DNA of 64,000 bases from Chlorobaculum tepidum TLS (GCF_000006985.1 NC_002932.3:1771292-1835291), one strand, 5' to 3'. Numbered from the stretch's first letter, positions 38,059 to 47,924 are shown. Notes: a model not told the origin generated them from the letters alone. Program-made: numbers and translations.

Positions 38059-39422
38059 TCTTTTGATTTCTCTCTTATTTCTCTTGCAATGTCTTCAAAA
38101 ATTCGCTTGCCTAAGTTCAAAGGAATTGCTGCTTCTGCGTGTGCTGAAACTAACGGAGAAACAGAATTCGGGTATCTGCTTGAAACAAGTAGGTCTAGCA
38201 AATTCATAACATCTGCTAATCTTGTAAATTGGTCAGGATTTGCTGTATTAAGATTTCTTTGATACTCGTTGAAACAAGCTACGACAGGAACAATTTTTTG
38301 ACCTGATGCCGCTTTGTAGAAAAGTTTTCTTCCAAAATAAGTGTCTTGACCGTAAGGTTTGATACTCTCAGAAAAAATGATATTTCGTTTTATGTAGCCG
38401 TCATTTAAGAGTAAGGCAGATTGTTTTGGAAATTTATCAGTTACGCCATCTTTGGTAGTGTCTATCTCAATGAAGTGATTGAAGAATGTTCCTGATTTTT
38501 CAATTCCAATGATTAAAAGGTCTTGACCATTTATTTTCCGTTGAAGGTCATTCAGCCGAGTTAATTCGTGACTTATAACTTTTGTTAACCAAGATGAAGT
38601 GCTAAATACGGCTAAAGGTCCATCCATTATAAAAGCAACTCTGCGAAGTGTTGCTAACCAACCTTTGCGTTCAAATGCTCTTAGAATGTGAACAAGCCAA
38701 AGTTTTTCAAGAGTGGACATTATTTGCCCAAACATTTCACCATTGCTCCCGCCTGGGTTCATAAGTTCGTGTAAACGCAAAGCATCAGTTGAGAAAAGCG
38801 GCTCGCCTGAATGAGGACAAGTATATTCCCCAAAGTCATAAGTCATTTCTTCTTCAACTCCCTCAATTGGGCTTCTTGGTAAATTTCTTTCTTGAAAATG
38901 TTCACGTTTTATTCTAAAAAGATGCTCGTAGGTATCAAGCAAACTTTCTCCATCTGAAAAAATGGTGTTGCTGCGTAACTCTTCAAATAAAGCTCTCCGT
39001 AAGGAAGACTTAGCATTTTTTTCTGTATCGAGAATTACATTACAACCGGGAAAAACGCTTTCAATGGTTGATGCTTTTTCGGTTTCACGAAATTTCTTTG
39101 GTTCAACAAATTCCTTTTTTTCTAACTCTCCAATTAATTTCAAGTCAATTAATACGGAAGCAATGGTAATGTAACCAAATTCAGCACCAGGAAATCCGTT
39201 TTCTGCTTTAGCAGCTAAATTGCTTCCATCAATTGCAAGAACTAAATCAGGTTGTAAGGTACTTTCGGTCAAATCAGATTTTTTGACTATTGAACCTTCA
39301 AAGTCTTCTGTTTCTTCTTCCTGTTGCCTTATTTTAAGTCGGTTTTGAAGTGATTTAACTTTTTCACTATCAAGTAACCGTCTTAAAGGCTCGTAACTGG
39401 CAAATTCTCCTTCAAAACTCAT
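38055..39422 (-). CDS. NurA-domain nuclease
   Basis: 455 aa. The NurA-type active site is suggested by VLAIDGSNLAAK (Asp65), FIMDGPLAVFSTSSWL (Asp267) and GIEKSGTFFNHF (about 306-317). The C-terminal NurA-like segment is SPLVSAHAEAAIPLNLGKRI. In archaea NurA is a 5'-3' exonuclease/endonuclease that works inside the HerA hexamer to resect DNA ends. Here it sits 11 bp after the HerA-like gene and overlaps the methyltransferase start by 4 bp. It is longer than archaeal NurA (about 340 aa), mainly in the 100-240 region. Confidence 0.83.
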   Translation of the reverse strand: MSFEGEFASYEPLRRLLDSEKVKSLQNRLKIRQQEEETEDFEGSIVKKSDLTESTLQPDLVLAIDGSNLAAKAENGFPGAEFGYITIASVLIDLKLIGELEKKEFVEPKKFRETEKASTIESVFPGCNVILDTEKNAKSSLRRALFEELRSNTIFSDGESLLDTYEHLFRIKREHFQERNLPRSPIEGVEEEMTYDFGEYTCPHSGEPLFSTDALRLHELMNPGGSNGEMFGQIMSTLEKLWLVHILRAFERKGWLATLRRVAFIMDGPLAVFSTSSWLTKVISHELTRLNDLQRKINGQDLLIIGIEKSGTFFNHFIEIDTTKDGVTDKFPKQSALLLNDGYIKRNIIFSESIKPYGQDTYFGRKLFYKAASGQKIVPVVACFNEYQRNLNTANPDQFTRLADVMNLLDLLVSSRYPNSVSPLVSAHAEAAIPLNLGKRIFEDIAREIREKSKE

Positions 39423-39433
39423 ATGATAGTGTG

Positions 39434-41539
39434 TTAAACTTCAAACCTGTCCACTTGAACTGGAATGACAAATAGGTTACTTAAAGTCTTTACTCTTAAA
39501 AACCCTTTATCTTGGGCTCGTCTTATGGATGGTTCAAAGTCTGCAAAGTCGTAATACTTGCAAAGTTCTTTTGTCTCATCGGTATTGTTCAAATGGCTAA
39601 TAAACCAATTGGCAGTGTTTTTAAGAATGTTCTTTTGAATGCTGCTTACTTCTTGCGTGGCGTAAACCATTCCGATGCGATACTTAGAACCTTCTTTTGC
39701 AGTCCTTACCCAAATGTCTGATAAATCTAAATCATTACCTGCAGGCAAAATATTGTGGGCTTCTTCAACATAAACTAAAATTTCAGGAATGTTTGTTTCG
39801 CCTTGAACAAATTTTCTTTGATTTTCTTTGAAAATCTTTGTCATTATTCTGGTCGCAGAAGATTTGTTGAGTTCGGGTTCTCCACTTGATTGGTCAATTA
39901 TTACCAATTTACCTTGAACAAGGTGGTTGTAAATATCTTCTGCATAATCACTTGTTGTGTCGGCACTATGTTGTTCTGCCGCTTTGCCGATTTTTCTAGT
40001 TCCGTTGGAATATTGAAAAATGCCAATAATTTTTTTCAAATCTTCATCAGCCCATCTGTCGCCTGAACCATTAGGACGACTTACATAAGCATTTTCAAAT
40101 GCGGTGTAATTACTACTGCTGTCTCGAATGAATTTATCTAATGCTTCAAAAGCGTTAGCAAGTTGACCCCAAGCAGGATTTGGGTTTGAGAATACTTGTG
40201 CTGCTGAAACATATTCAGGGGTTGGCGGATTATTATTTCTTCCCGTTTGAAGGGCGGTAATCAAGTCTTGATTAAATAGACCCCTTGTGCTTGCCCTTAA
40301 ACTTGGTGGAACTTGAAAACCTGCTCTGGCTAATACTGAACGATAGGCTAATAATCGTCTGTTATAACGTGTAGTTGCACTTCGGTCATTTGGGTCAGGT
40401 TCATCAAAGCTTACTTGGCAGAATTGTTTGATGTAATTAGTGCTATCTTCTGATAGGATGCTATCAATAATACTTTTTCCAATCTGCGTATTACTTGTTT
40501 CAAAGAAGTTTAAAAGCATTAAGGTTCTTTCAAGGTCATTTGGATGTCTTGTAATTCCATAGGTAATAACTTCGTTTGCCTTTACACCATTAGGCAAAAG
40601 TTGCCAAACATTTTTAAGAGCGGAATTATTGTCCTGAACATTTTCATTTGCATACTCACCATTTGGGTCAAAAATAATTTGCCCTATTCGTAGCGGTCTG
40701 TCATTAGGATTTTCATTTTTTCTTAATTCAAATACTGATTTGGCGATAATTTTAGTGGTGTTTGATTTACCCGTTCTTGTCATACCGAACAATGCAGATT
40801 TTTGAGATAGCAAGTCCGCAGGATATATATAAACTGGAACATCATCTACTTGCTGATATTTACGATTTGTTGAAGCATAGCGAACAAATCCAAGTTTCAC
40901 TCTCTCTGTGTTTCCGTATTTCTCTGTGTGAGCCTGAATACTTGTAGGGTCTGCGTAATTTACGATTTGTTCAAGTGCTTTTCCGTTTGGCTTATAAACT
41001 TTCAAGCCCCTGTTTGGGTAATAATTAGAAATATCGCTACCAAATTTCAGGTTAAGAGGGGCGTCACCATTTTGACCGTTTTCTTCAAGAAAGAATGTTC
41101 CAATAATTCGGCATTGAACACCAGCAAATCCAAGAATGTTTTTTGTTCGCAAGTCCATTGAACCTGCATCATCCCAATGTTTTTCAGTTTCTCCGCTTAT
41201 TCTTTGAGCCGTTTCAACTCTAATTCTTTCTGCTTCTTTGTCTTGTGGTAAAGCTGCTGCATCCATTACTCGTAAAAGAACAAATGAAGCATCTTCCTTT
41301 TTAAAGTCAATATCTGTTTTACTTGGGTCAACTCGTGTCGCAATTAGAAAACTTAAACTTGGTATTCCACCAACTTTCTCTCTGTAAAAGTCGTGAATGA
41401 TTACTCTTGCTGTCTCATAGTTGATAGAGTAAATGTCACCAACATACTGGTCTGCTTGAATAAGCTTTTGAAACCATTGTTGGCTTTCAACTTGTTTGTC
41501 GTTTTCTCGTCTTGAGTTAAGTCCCTGTTCTATACTCAT
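39434..41539 (-). CDS. HerA/FtsK-type DNA-translocating ATPase
   Basis: 701 aa. Walker [11 protein letters not shown] (252-261), IIFDPNGEY (288-296), Walker [13 protein letters not shown] (587-598), a [10 protein letters not shown] sensor segment (626-635) and a C-terminal [11 protein letters not shown] motif (649-659). This is the HerA-type DUF87 pattern. The first 250 residues form a beta-rich HAS-like domain plus a variable N-terminus. It would form a hexameric ring that moves double-stranded DNA. First gene of the HerA-NurA-methyltransferase operon; codon use is AT-rich like the rest of the island. Confidence 0.9.
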   Translation of the reverse strand: MSIEQGLNSRRENDKQVESQQWFQKLIQADQYVGDIYSINYETARVIIHDFYREKVGGIPSLSFLIATRVDPSKTDIDFKKEDASFVLLRVMDAAALPQDKEAERIRVETAQRISGETEKHWDDAGSMDLRTKNILGFAGVQCRIIGTFFLEENGQNGDAPLNLKFGSDISNYYPNRGLKVYKPNGKALEQIVNYADPTSIQAHTEKYGNTERVKLGFVRYASTNRKYQQVDDVPVYIYPADLLSQKSALFGMTRTGKSNTTKIIAKSVFELRKNENPNDRPLRIGQIIFDPNGEYANENVQDNNSALKNVWQLLPNGVKANEVITYGITRHPNDLERTLMLLNFFETSNTQIGKSIIDSILSEDSTNYIKQFCQVSFDEPDPNDRSATTRYNRRLLAYRSVLARAGFQVPPSLRASTRGLFNQDLITALQTGRNNNPPTPEYVSAAQVFSNPNPAWGQLANAFEALDKFIRDSSSNYTAFENAYVSRPNGSGDRWADEDLKKIIGIFQYSNGTRKIGKAAEQHSADTTSDYAEDIYNHLVQGKLVIIDQSSGEPELNKSSATRIMTKIFKENQRKFVQGETNIPEILVYVEEAHNILPAGNDLDLSDIWVRTAKEGSKYRIGMVYATQEVSSIQKNILKNTANWFISHLNNTDETKELCKYYDFADFEPSIRRAQDKGFLRVKTLSNLFVIPVQVDRFEV

Positions 41540-41579
41540 ATTGTCAATTTATTAGTTGTCAAATTTATTAATTTCTGTC

Positions 41580-41695
41580 GGTGCGTTGGCAAAAAAATGA
41601 CTCTTTTGGTTTTTTGAGTTTTGGCTCATGTGTAGGCAAAAACCAAATGTGCCATTTGCGTGTCGGCTGTCTTTTTTACACTGACGCACAACTTG
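41580..41695. repeat. Imperfect palindrome upstream of the HerA operon
   Basis: Outer arms gtgcgttggc (41580) and ctgacgcac (41685-41694) enclose T- and G-rich repeats (ttttggtttttt, gttttggctc). The sequence is similar in style to the other inter-cassette structures. The 41540-42243 gap also holds the hairpin at 41703-41761, the aroA terminator at 42102-42127 and one doubtful ORF. Confidence 0.45.
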
Positions 41696-41702
41696 CTTAT
41701 AT

Positions 41703-41761
41703 GCGCTACTCTATTGCGCCTTACATCCCATATCAGACCAATAAGCGCAACAAAGTAGCGC
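41703..41761. repeat. 17-bp stem hairpin at the island border
   Basis: GCGCTACTCTATTGCGC (41703-41719) and GCGCAACAAAGTAGCGC (41745-41761) pair at 15 of 17 positions around a 25-base loop. It follows attatgcgc-like sequence and lies at the right border of the AT-rich island. Confidence 0.65.
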
Positions 41762-42085
41762 GTTATTGCCCGGTGTTCTCTTGTCGTGTTTATTACAAAT
41801 CATCAAATGGGCTTTTAATTCTCTCCAAACTTTGTTGGCTCCATTCCCCCCATCCGCATCCGAGACAACCCAACGACCGCAACTCCGCCAAACGCCTGAC
41901 AGCAGCGGCTTTACACCTGCGAATTCGAGCAGCGCGTTCTTTATGGAAGTACTTGCGTGAGGCATTTGCTGTGGGAGAAAGGTGAAACTACCTTGTACTT
42001 CAGCCAACACATTCATTGAAAGTAAAAAATCTGTTCCGCCGCGCAAACAAATCAGGGAAACTTGCCACAGGATTTCCTTTTTCAT
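41711..42085 (-). CDS. Doubtful 124-aa ORF at the island border
   Basis: Frame from ATG 42085 (MKKEILWQVSLICLRGGTDF) to 41711, 124 aa. It has no recognised domain, and its last residues run into the 41703-41761 hairpin, which argues against a native C-terminus. It has no good ribosome binding site and sits 17 bp after the aroA terminator hairpin. It may be a decayed gene or chance frame. Listed only because the 700-bp gap has no better candidate. Confidence 0.25.
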   Translation of the reverse strand: MKKEILWQVSLICLRGGTDFLLSMNVLAEVQGSFTFLPQQMPHASTSIKNALLEFAGVKPLLSGVWRSCGRWVVSDADGGNGANKVWRELKAHLMICNKHDKRTPGNNALLCCAYWSDMGCKAQ

Positions 42086-42101
42086 CTCCCCCCAGAAACG
42101 C

Positions 42102-42127
42102 AAAAAACCGGGCGATGCCCGGCTTTT
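42102..42127 (-). terminator. Rho-independent terminator downstream of aroA
   Basis: Minus-strand hairpin ccgggc / gcccgg with a 3-base loop followed by six T, about 120 bp after the aroA stop. It marks the boundary between the backbone and the island. Confidence 0.7.
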
Positions 42128-42243
42128 GCAATGGTGTCGATTGTCGAAAGAATCGTAAAAGCATGATGCGGAGCCTCCAGCTCCATTGCCGAGCAGGCGC
42201 TCGGCGCTCCCAGGGAAAATTCCCGCCCCTACCCTTCTCCCCC

Positions 42244-43548
42244 CTACTGCCGCAGCGAGTCGATCAGGGCGAAGAAATTCGGGAACGACACGCCCGCCAC
42301 GTCGCGATCCGAGAGGCGCAGCGATGCGCCGGCGGCTTCGGCGGCGATGGTGAAGCTCATGGCGATGCGGTGGTCGTCGAAGCACTCGATCTCAACCTCT
42401 TCTGAAGCGACGGTTTTCCGTCCCTTCACCACAAAGCCATCGGCGTACTGCTCGCACTCGAAGCCGAGACGCTGAAGATTCACCACCAGCGCGTCGATGC
42501 GGTCGCTCTCCTTGGTGCGCAGCTCGGCGGCGTTGTGCAGCTCGAACTCGCCCGAGGCGAAGGCCGAGAGCACGGCAAGCATCGGCACCTCGTCGATCAC
42601 CCCAGCCACAACGCCGTGGTCGCTGATGCGCAGCGGCTTCAAGCCGGAGCAGCTCCGGACGACGATATCACCCACCGGCTCGCCGCCCTCCGAACGCACG
42701 TTCTCGATGCCGAGGCCCGCGCCCGCCTCCTGCAACACGTCGATGTAGGCCACGCGCGTCGGATTGAGGCAGACGTTGCGCAGCACGATCTCCGAGCGCT
42801 CGCCGAGCAGGCCGAGGGCGATCATGAAGCAGGCCGCCGAGGGATCGGCGGGTACCTTGAACGGTTTGGCGGCAATCGGCTTGCGCCCGTCGATGATGAT
42901 CTCGCGAACGCCGTCGGGCCGATCGATGGTTGCGAGGCCCAGCATCAGCTCGGTATGGTCGCGCGAACGGATCGGCTCGATGATTTTCGACTGGCCATCG
43001 GCGTGCAGCGCCGCAAAGGCCACGAGCGACTTCACCTGCGCCGAGGGCACCGGCAGACGGTACTCGATCGTCTTCAGCGCTTTGGTGCCGTGGATGACGA
43101 CCGGCGCGGTTCCGGCGTCGGAAAGCGAAATTTCGGCGCCCATCTGCCGCAGCGGATCGGCGACGCGCTTCATCGGGCGCTTCATCAGCGAAGCGTCACC
43201 CACCAGCTCGCTCCGGAAAGGCTGCGCGGCCATAATACCCGCCATCATGCGCATCGTACTGCCGGAGTTGTTGCACATCAGCGGCACGGAGGGCTCACGG
43301 AAACTCCAGAGGCCGTTCGACTCGATCACCACGCGCCGCTCGATCCGCCCGTCACCGGCGGAAAGCTCCTCCTGTCGAATGGAAATACCGGCATCGCGCA
43401 GCACCGACAGGGTTGACTGGTTATCGTATCCACCCGAAAAGTTGGAAATCTCGGTCGTGCCTTCGGCGAGCGCGCCGATAAGCGCGGCGCGATGCGAAAT
43501 CGATTTGTCCGGCGGAAGGGTCGTCACCTCGCCCTGAAAAGTGCTCAT
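42244..43548 (-). CDS. aroA: 3-phosphoshikimate 1-carboxyvinyltransferase
   Basis: 434-aa EPSP synthase of the shikimate pathway, which joins shikimate-3-phosphate and PEP. Signature segments are [20 protein letters not shown] (residues 11-30), [19 protein letters not shown] (about 90-108) with the family NSGTxxR-like motif, and [21 protein letters not shown] near 345 (KESDR). Complete, with normal length. Upstream is the rpsU gene and its terminator. Confidence 0.95.
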   Translation of the reverse strand: MSTFQGEVTTLPPDKSISHRAALIGALAEGTTEISNFSGGYDNQSTLSVLRDAGISIRQEELSAGDGRIERRVVIESNGLWSFREPSVPLMCNNSGSTMRMMAGIMAAQPFRSELVGDASLMKRPMKRVADPLRQMGAEISLSDAGTAPVVIHGTKALKTIEYRLPVPSAQVKSLVAFAALHADGQSKIIEPIRSRDHTELMLGLATIDRPDGVREIIIDGRKPIAAKPFKVPADPSAACFMIALGLLGERSEIVLRNVCLNPTRVAYIDVLQEAGAGLGIENVRSEGGEPVGDIVVRSCSGLKPLRISDHGVVAGVIDEVPMLAVLSAFASGEFELHNAAELRTKESDRIDALVVNLQRLGFECEQYADGFVVKGRKTVASEEVEIECFDDHRIAMSFTIAAEAAGASLRLSDRDVAGVSFPNFFALIDSLRQ

Positions 43549-43571
43549 TGCTGGCTGTTTTTGAGTTCGAT

Positions 43572-43601
43572 AAAAAAAGCAGCCCCAAGGGAGCTGCTTT
43601 T
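43572..43601 (-). terminator. Rho-independent terminator of rpsU
   Basis: Minus-strand stem aaaagcagc / gctgctttttt, starting about 20 bp after the rpsU stop. Confidence 0.8.
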
Positions 43602-43622
43602 CAATACTGAATTCCTGAAAAA

Positions 43623-43820
43623 TCAGGAGTTGCGCTCTTCGTTAGCGCGCTGTGCGCGACGCTTGCTTCTTGAACGCTTCAGACGTTTTTCGATCGAAGG
43701 CTTCACGAAGTACGCCTTTTTACGAAACTCCTTCAGAACGCCTGCTCTCTCGTATTTCTTTTTGAAACGTTTGAGCAGCTTGTCAATCGATTCGTTTTCA
43801 TTCACCTGAACGCTGACCAA
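43623..43820 (-). CDS. rpsU: 30S ribosomal protein S21
   Basis: 65 aa, [20 protein letters not shown] with the basic C-terminus [17 protein letters not shown]: a standard S21. The frame has no ATG or GTG near its start. The most plausible start is TTG at 43820-43818, with aagggggtg seven bases upstream. S21 is in the small ribosomal subunit near the anti-Shine-Dalgarno region. Confidence 0.92.
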   Translation of the reverse strand: MVSVQVNENESIDKLLKRFKKKYERAGVLKEFRKKAYFVKPSIEKRLKRSRSKRRAQRANEERNS

Positions 43821-43852
43821 TGAAATTCACCCCCTTGCCTGTGATTCGACTC

Positions 43853-44413
43853 TTAACGCCGTAATTTAAGTTTGATAATATCCGTAACCGACTCGGTGCT
43901 TTTCGGCTTGCCCTGGTTGAGCTGCACGTTTTCGAGAAGCTGCTTCCGGCCGCTTTTGCAAAATTCCACGATGATAACATGCGCGCCGCTTCCGGTCGCA
44001 TGTTTTTCACGAACAACGCCCACTTCATCAAGGGATTTGTGATACAAAGCATCCCCCTGCGCATAGATTCCATGAGGAGTATAGAGCTGGCAATCCTCGG
44101 GCTTCAGCTCGTCGGGGCTCAGCTCCTTGTCGATCTGTATCTGCCACTCCTTGAGAAGATGCACCTGGTTGCAGGAGGTGCACCGGATCCAGTACTGGTT
44201 TTCGGCAGCCGAAGCCTCCTCTTCCGCGGCCGGATTCTTCTCCTTCGACTTTTTATCGGACAATCCGAAAAGCGGATCCTCATCCTTAGGCTTGTCGCTC
44301 GGCTTCCATTCACCAACAAACACCCGCTCGGTGACACAACCACAGCCATCGCAAAAACCAGGTTTGATCTTGCCTTCGAGTATGTACTGCCTTTTTCTGG
44401 ACTCTACCTTCAT
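43853..44413 (-). CDS. Hypothetical protein with zinc-ribbon-like cysteines
   Basis: 186 aa. Two cysteine pairs, CDGCGC (about residues 21-26) and CTSC (about 78-81), could bind one zinc. They are separated by an acidic, Lys-rich segment (DKKSKEKNPAAEEEASAAEN). The C-terminal half (GIYAQGDALYHKSLDEVGVV to KQLLENVQL) looks like a small beta domain of the CarD/Tudor type, which could bind nucleic acid or polymerase. Family not recognised. The 44414-44669 gap upstream contains no gene I trust. Confidence 0.65.
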   Translation of the reverse strand: MKVESRKRQYILEGKIKPGFCDGCGCVTERVFVGEWKPSDKPKDEDPLFGLSDKKSKEKNPAAEEEASAAENQYWIRCTSCNQVHLLKEWQIQIDKELSPDELKPEDCQLYTPHGIYAQGDALYHKSLDEVGVVREKHATGSGAHVIIVEFCKSGRKQLLENVQLNQGKPKSTESVTDIIKLKLRR

Positions 44414-44669
44414 AAATGTCGCTGTTGTTGGAGTGCATGTCCCTGCCCTCTGTCATGCGCTTGCACAAGGTTCGGAAGTACTTTCCTGAACAGGTTCCGG
44501 GGACGTTACCCGGTTTAGGCCATCGATCATGCCTCATGTCCAAGGAAATATGGCTTCAGCAGAGACGTACAGGAACCATAGCTGATGATGGTTCCGTAAA
44601 GCTCTCTGCTCAGGAGTGCTTAGATAAGTAAATCACCCCAAAAAAACAACCATATAATTCAGACAGACA

Positions 44670-46040
44670 TCACTTGCGAGTCAGCACATCGATAAGGTCT
44701 GATTTGTTAATCAGTTGCAAGCGGCCATCGCTGAGGCTGATGAGCACGCCGGATGCATTTGTCTGCAATTTTTCCGACAGTTCGGAAATGGTTGCATCGG
44801 GCTGGCAGACCGGGAACGGCTTTTCCATGAAGGCAACCACCTTGGCGTTCATGGCCGAATCGTTCTCAATGAGAATCGAGAGAATCCTGTTTTCACTGAT
44901 GCTGCCGATGGGCGCGCCGAACGAAACAATGGGCATCTGGGAAACGTCGTTCTGCTTCATTGTTTCGAAAACCTCGGCAAGCGTCTGCTCAGGCTGGGCG
45001 AAGATGAGGTCTTTGTGGGCCTTGCGTTGCAGAATGTCGTCCGCCGTGATCTGGTCGAGCGCGGTCTTGGATTTCCGGTAAAATCCCTGACGCCGCATCC
45101 AGTCATCGTTGTACATGCGCGACAGGTCGTAGCCGCCAAAGTCGGTCATCATCACCACCACCAGCGCGTCATCGCCGTACGCCTCGCCCTCCCGGAGAGC
45201 CGCAGCCATCGCCGCGCCGGAGGCTCCGCCCGCGAAGACCGCTTCGGCACGCAGCAACTCGCGGCCGCAGTTGAATGCGTCGGCATCGCTGACCTGCACG
45301 ATCCGGTCGATCACGTTGGGGTCCCAGAAAGAGGTCGGCCTGACCGCGCCGATATCTTCGAGCTGGAACGCGGAGGGAGTGCCTTGGCTCTTGCCGCCAT
45401 GCAGATCGCCGTAAACCGAACCCTCCGGCTCAACGCCAATGATCTGAACCTCCGGATTGACCGATTTGAAGTAGCGGCCGATCCCGGAGATCATCGCGCC
45501 CGAAGCCATCGGCACGAAGAGGTGCGTCACCTTGCCCTCAGTCTGCCGGAAAATCTCTGGCCCCGTGCCATCCTGATGCACCTGGCGGCTGACCGGATTT
45601 TGGTACATGTTGGCAAACCAGGCATTCGGCAGCGTGCGGACAAGGTTCTCGGCTACATCGACGCAGCTTTGCAGATCGCCCGGCAGCGCCTCGGACGGGG
45701 TGAGCACCAGCTCCGCGCCCAGCGCCCGAAGGACCTCCTGCTTCTCGCGGCAGATGCTCTCCGGCGCGGCGAGCAACACTTTGTAGCCCCGGCTGACGGC
45801 GGCCATCGCGAGCGCGATGCCGCTGGTGCCGAAGGTCCAGTCCACGAGCGTCATGCCGGGATGAATCGCCCCGCGCTCCTCGGCGTCACGCACGATGGCC
45901 CCCGAAACCCGGCAATAGTGCGAAAAGCAGGGGCTCATGTATTCGAGCTTCGCCATGAACCGTGCGCGCTTCTGCCGGGTAAGCTGCTTCATGAGAACCA
46001 GCGGAGTGTTGTCCGAGATGTCAAAAATGTCGTTGGTCAT
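44670..46040 (-). CDS. Cystathionine beta-synthase-like protein lacking PLP-binding residues
   Basis: 456 aa with the full CBS layout: an N-terminal fold type II PLP-enzyme domain (about 1-320) and two C-terminal CBS domains (about 328-390 and 400-456). However, the PLP lysine motif SxKDR is S40-H-Y-C-R44, with Tyr42 in place of Lys. The TSGNTG loop is TFGTSG (69-74), and the GTGGT phosphate loop is ASGAM (179-183). PLP chemistry is therefore unlikely, and it may be a sensor or scaffold. It is transcribed divergently from alr. Confidence 0.85.
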   Translation of the reverse strand: MTNDIFDISDNTPLVLMKQLTRQKRARFMAKLEYMSPCFSHYCRVSGAIVRDAEERGAIHPGMTLVDWTFGTSGIALAMAAVSRGYKVLLAAPESICREKQEVLRALGAELVLTPSEALPGDLQSCVDVAENLVRTLPNAWFANMYQNPVSRQVHQDGTGPEIFRQTEGKVTHLFVPMASGAMISGIGRYFKSVNPEVQIIGVEPEGSVYGDLHGGKSQGTPSAFQLEDIGAVRPTSFWDPNVIDRIVQVSDADAFNCGRELLRAEAVFAGGASGAAMAAALREGEAYGDDALVVVMMTDFGGYDLSRMYNDDWMRRQGFYRKSKTALDQITADDILQRKAHKDLIFAQPEQTLAEVFETMKQNDVSQMPIVSFGAPIGSISENRILSILIENDSAMNAKVVAFMEKPFPVCQPDATISELSEKLQTNASGVLISLSDGRLQLINKSDLIDVLTRK

Positions 46041-46204
46041 GGTGCTCGATACTCTGATAATGGTTTTTCCGTGAATAATAATACATAGAACAATAATTGT
46101 CCATTCCCGTCAGTTAATCGCCATTGTTTTGAAAATCATGGGCAAAAAGCGTTTTTTAGAGCATGTCCGGCTTCCAGCCTGAACCTCAACCATAAATCAC
46201 CCTT

Positions 46205-47356
46205 GTGAGCGCCAGTCACGAACAGAACTCCGCCGCCGCGCCGAACGGCCCTAACCTTTCGGAAGCGCTCATTTCACTCGGCAATCTCCGCCACAACCTC
46301 GCCTGCATCCGCGCCATCACCGGGCCGCAATGCCGTGTCATGGGCATCGTCAAGGCCAACGCCTATGGTCACGGAGCCACGCAGGTCACGGCAACGCTCG
46401 AAGCAGAGGGAGTGCGGGATTTCGGCGTGGCCAACATTTACGAAGCGATCGAACTTCTTCAGGAGCACCGGATGCTGCCGGACTCGCGCATCCTCGCTTT
46501 CGCCTCGCCTCTCGCCGGACATATCGATCTGTATCTGCAACACGGCGTGGAAATGACCGTCTGCGACCACGAAACTGCCCGAGCTGCCGAATCGATTGCC
46601 GCCGCATGCGGTAGACGGCTCCAGGTGCAGCTCAAGGTCGATACCGGCATGGGGCGGCTCGGCGTCACGCCCGAAGAAGCAGCGGAACTGCTGGAGCTGA
46701 TCGAGGCCTGCCCGAACCTTGAGTTGACCGGCATCTACACCCATTTCGCTGAAAGCGACAAGCCTGAAGGATTCACTGCCCGGCAACTCGAACGTTTCCT
46801 GCACGTAACCGGCGCTTACGAGCGTCGAACGGGCAAAACCGTGACGAAGCATGCGGCAAACAGCGGAGCCATTATCTCGATGCCAGACGCACGGCTCGAC
46901 ATGGTGCGCCCGGGGATTCTGCTCTATGGCTGCCATCCGGTTGACGCCGCACCCTCGACCGTTCCCGTCAGGCCGGTGATGCAGTTCCAGAGCCGTGTGA
47001 TCTTCGTCAAGGAGGTGCCCGCAGGCACGGCCATCAGCTACAACCGCACATGGAGCGCGCCTAAAGCGACACGAATCGCGACGATCTCCGCCGGATATGC
47101 CGACGGCTTCCATCGCGCGCTTTCCAACCAAGCGCGGGTGAGCATCGGCGGCAAAAGCTTCCCGCAGGTCGGCACGATCACAATGGATCAGACGATGGTC
47201 AATCTGGGTAGTGATGATTCGGTCAAGGTCGGCGACACGGCAGTGCTCTTCGGCTGGGACGGCCCGTCGGCAGGTGAGCAGGCCCTCGCCGCCGGAACGA
47301 TCAGCTACGAACTGCTCTGTTCGGTTTCCCGCCGCGTCAGAAGAATAGTTGTTTAA
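46205..47356 (+). CDS. alr: Alanine racemase
   Basis: 383 aa, GTG start at 46205. It is a PLP enzyme making D-alanine for peptidoglycan. The PLP-lysine motif is IVKANAYGHGATQV (about 48-61, Lys50). The catalytic tyrosine is in ISAGYADGFHRALSNQARVS near 295, and the C-terminal beta domain includes VGTITMDQTMVNLG. Complete. The gene is divergent from the CBS-like gene across 164 bp. A HhH gene follows after 52 bp. Confidence 0.94.
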   Translation: MSASHEQNSAAAPNGPNLSEALISLGNLRHNLACIRAITGPQCRVMGIVKANAYGHGATQVTATLEAEGVRDFGVANIYEAIELLQEHRMLPDSRILAFASPLAGHIDLYLQHGVEMTVCDHETARAAESIAAACGRRLQVQLKVDTGMGRLGVTPEEAAELLELIEACPNLELTGIYTHFAESDKPEGFTARQLERFLHVTGAYERRTGKTVTKHAANSGAIISMPDARLDMVRPGILLYGCHPVDAAPSTVPVRPVMQFQSRVIFVKEVPAGTAISYNRTWSAPKATRIATISAGYADGFHRALSNQARVSIGGKSFPQVGTITMDQTMVNLGSDDSVKVGDTAVLFGWDGPSAGEQALAAGTISYELLCSVSRRVRRIVV

Positions 47357-47408
47357 CAAGCATCGCCATTGCGATGACCTGAATCCCCTAACAGAAAATT
47401 CAACCCCT

Positions 47409-47924
47409 ATGAATTTTCTCAACAACATCGCCGTCAAACTCGGCATCACCAGAGCGGAAATAACCGCCGTCACACTGCTCACCTTCTTCCTGCTGCTCGG
47501 AGGAGCGCTGAAGTACAGCGGTTCGGTGCAGAATACCGACAAGGCGATCAAAAAAGCCGAAACGGCCCGCTACTCCGAAGCCGAGGTGGACAGTCTGCTC
47601 AGCCTCGCCATGAAGCCCGGCGATACGGTGGCGGCTGAAACCTCCGGCGTCGTTGCGGAAAATGCGGAACAGGAGGAGACAGCGCCGAAATCTTCGGCAA
47701 GGCGTACATCGAAAAAACAGTTTTCCGGAACCATCGTTTTCAGAACGGCGTCGGCTTCGCAACTCCAGATGATCCCCGGCGTCGGTCCGATGATGGCCAA
47801 GCGCCTTATCGAGTTCCGAAAACAGAATGGGGGAAAAGTCGAACATTTTAACGATTTTCTGAAAGTCAAGGGAATCGGCAAGAAAAAACTCGAACTCCTC
47901 CAAAAGCATCTTACCCTCAACTGA
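47409..47924 (+). CDS. ComEA-like helix-hairpin-helix protein
   Basis: 171 aa from ATG 47409. One N-terminal membrane segment (TAVTLLTFFLLLGGALKYS, about 19-37), a linker rich in Ala, Glu and Lys, and a C-terminal HhH domain (ASASQLQMIPGVGPMMAKRL and FNDFLKVKGIGKKKLELLQK). It resembles the DNA-binding competence protein ComEA. Its stop overlaps the next start (TGATG), so both genes are one operon. Confidence 0.85.
   Translation: MNFLNNIAVKLGITRAEITAVTLLTFFLLLGGALKYSGSVQNTDKAIKKAETARYSEAEVDSLLSLAMKPGDTVAAETSGVVAENAEQEETAPKSSARRTSKKQFSGTIVFRTASASQLQMIPGVGPMMAKRLIEFRKQNGGKVEHFNDFLKVKGIGKKKLELLQKHLTLN

Noticed and set aside
41581-41985. 134-aa plus-strand ORF in the island's right border
   Set aside because: It runs through the palindromes and the 41703-41761 hairpin, with no plausible start signal or protein features.
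44416-44631. 71-aa plus-strand ORF upstream of the zinc-ribbon gene
   Set aside because: It has no ribosome binding site or recognisable domain, and lies in a non-coding spacer between minus-strand genes.
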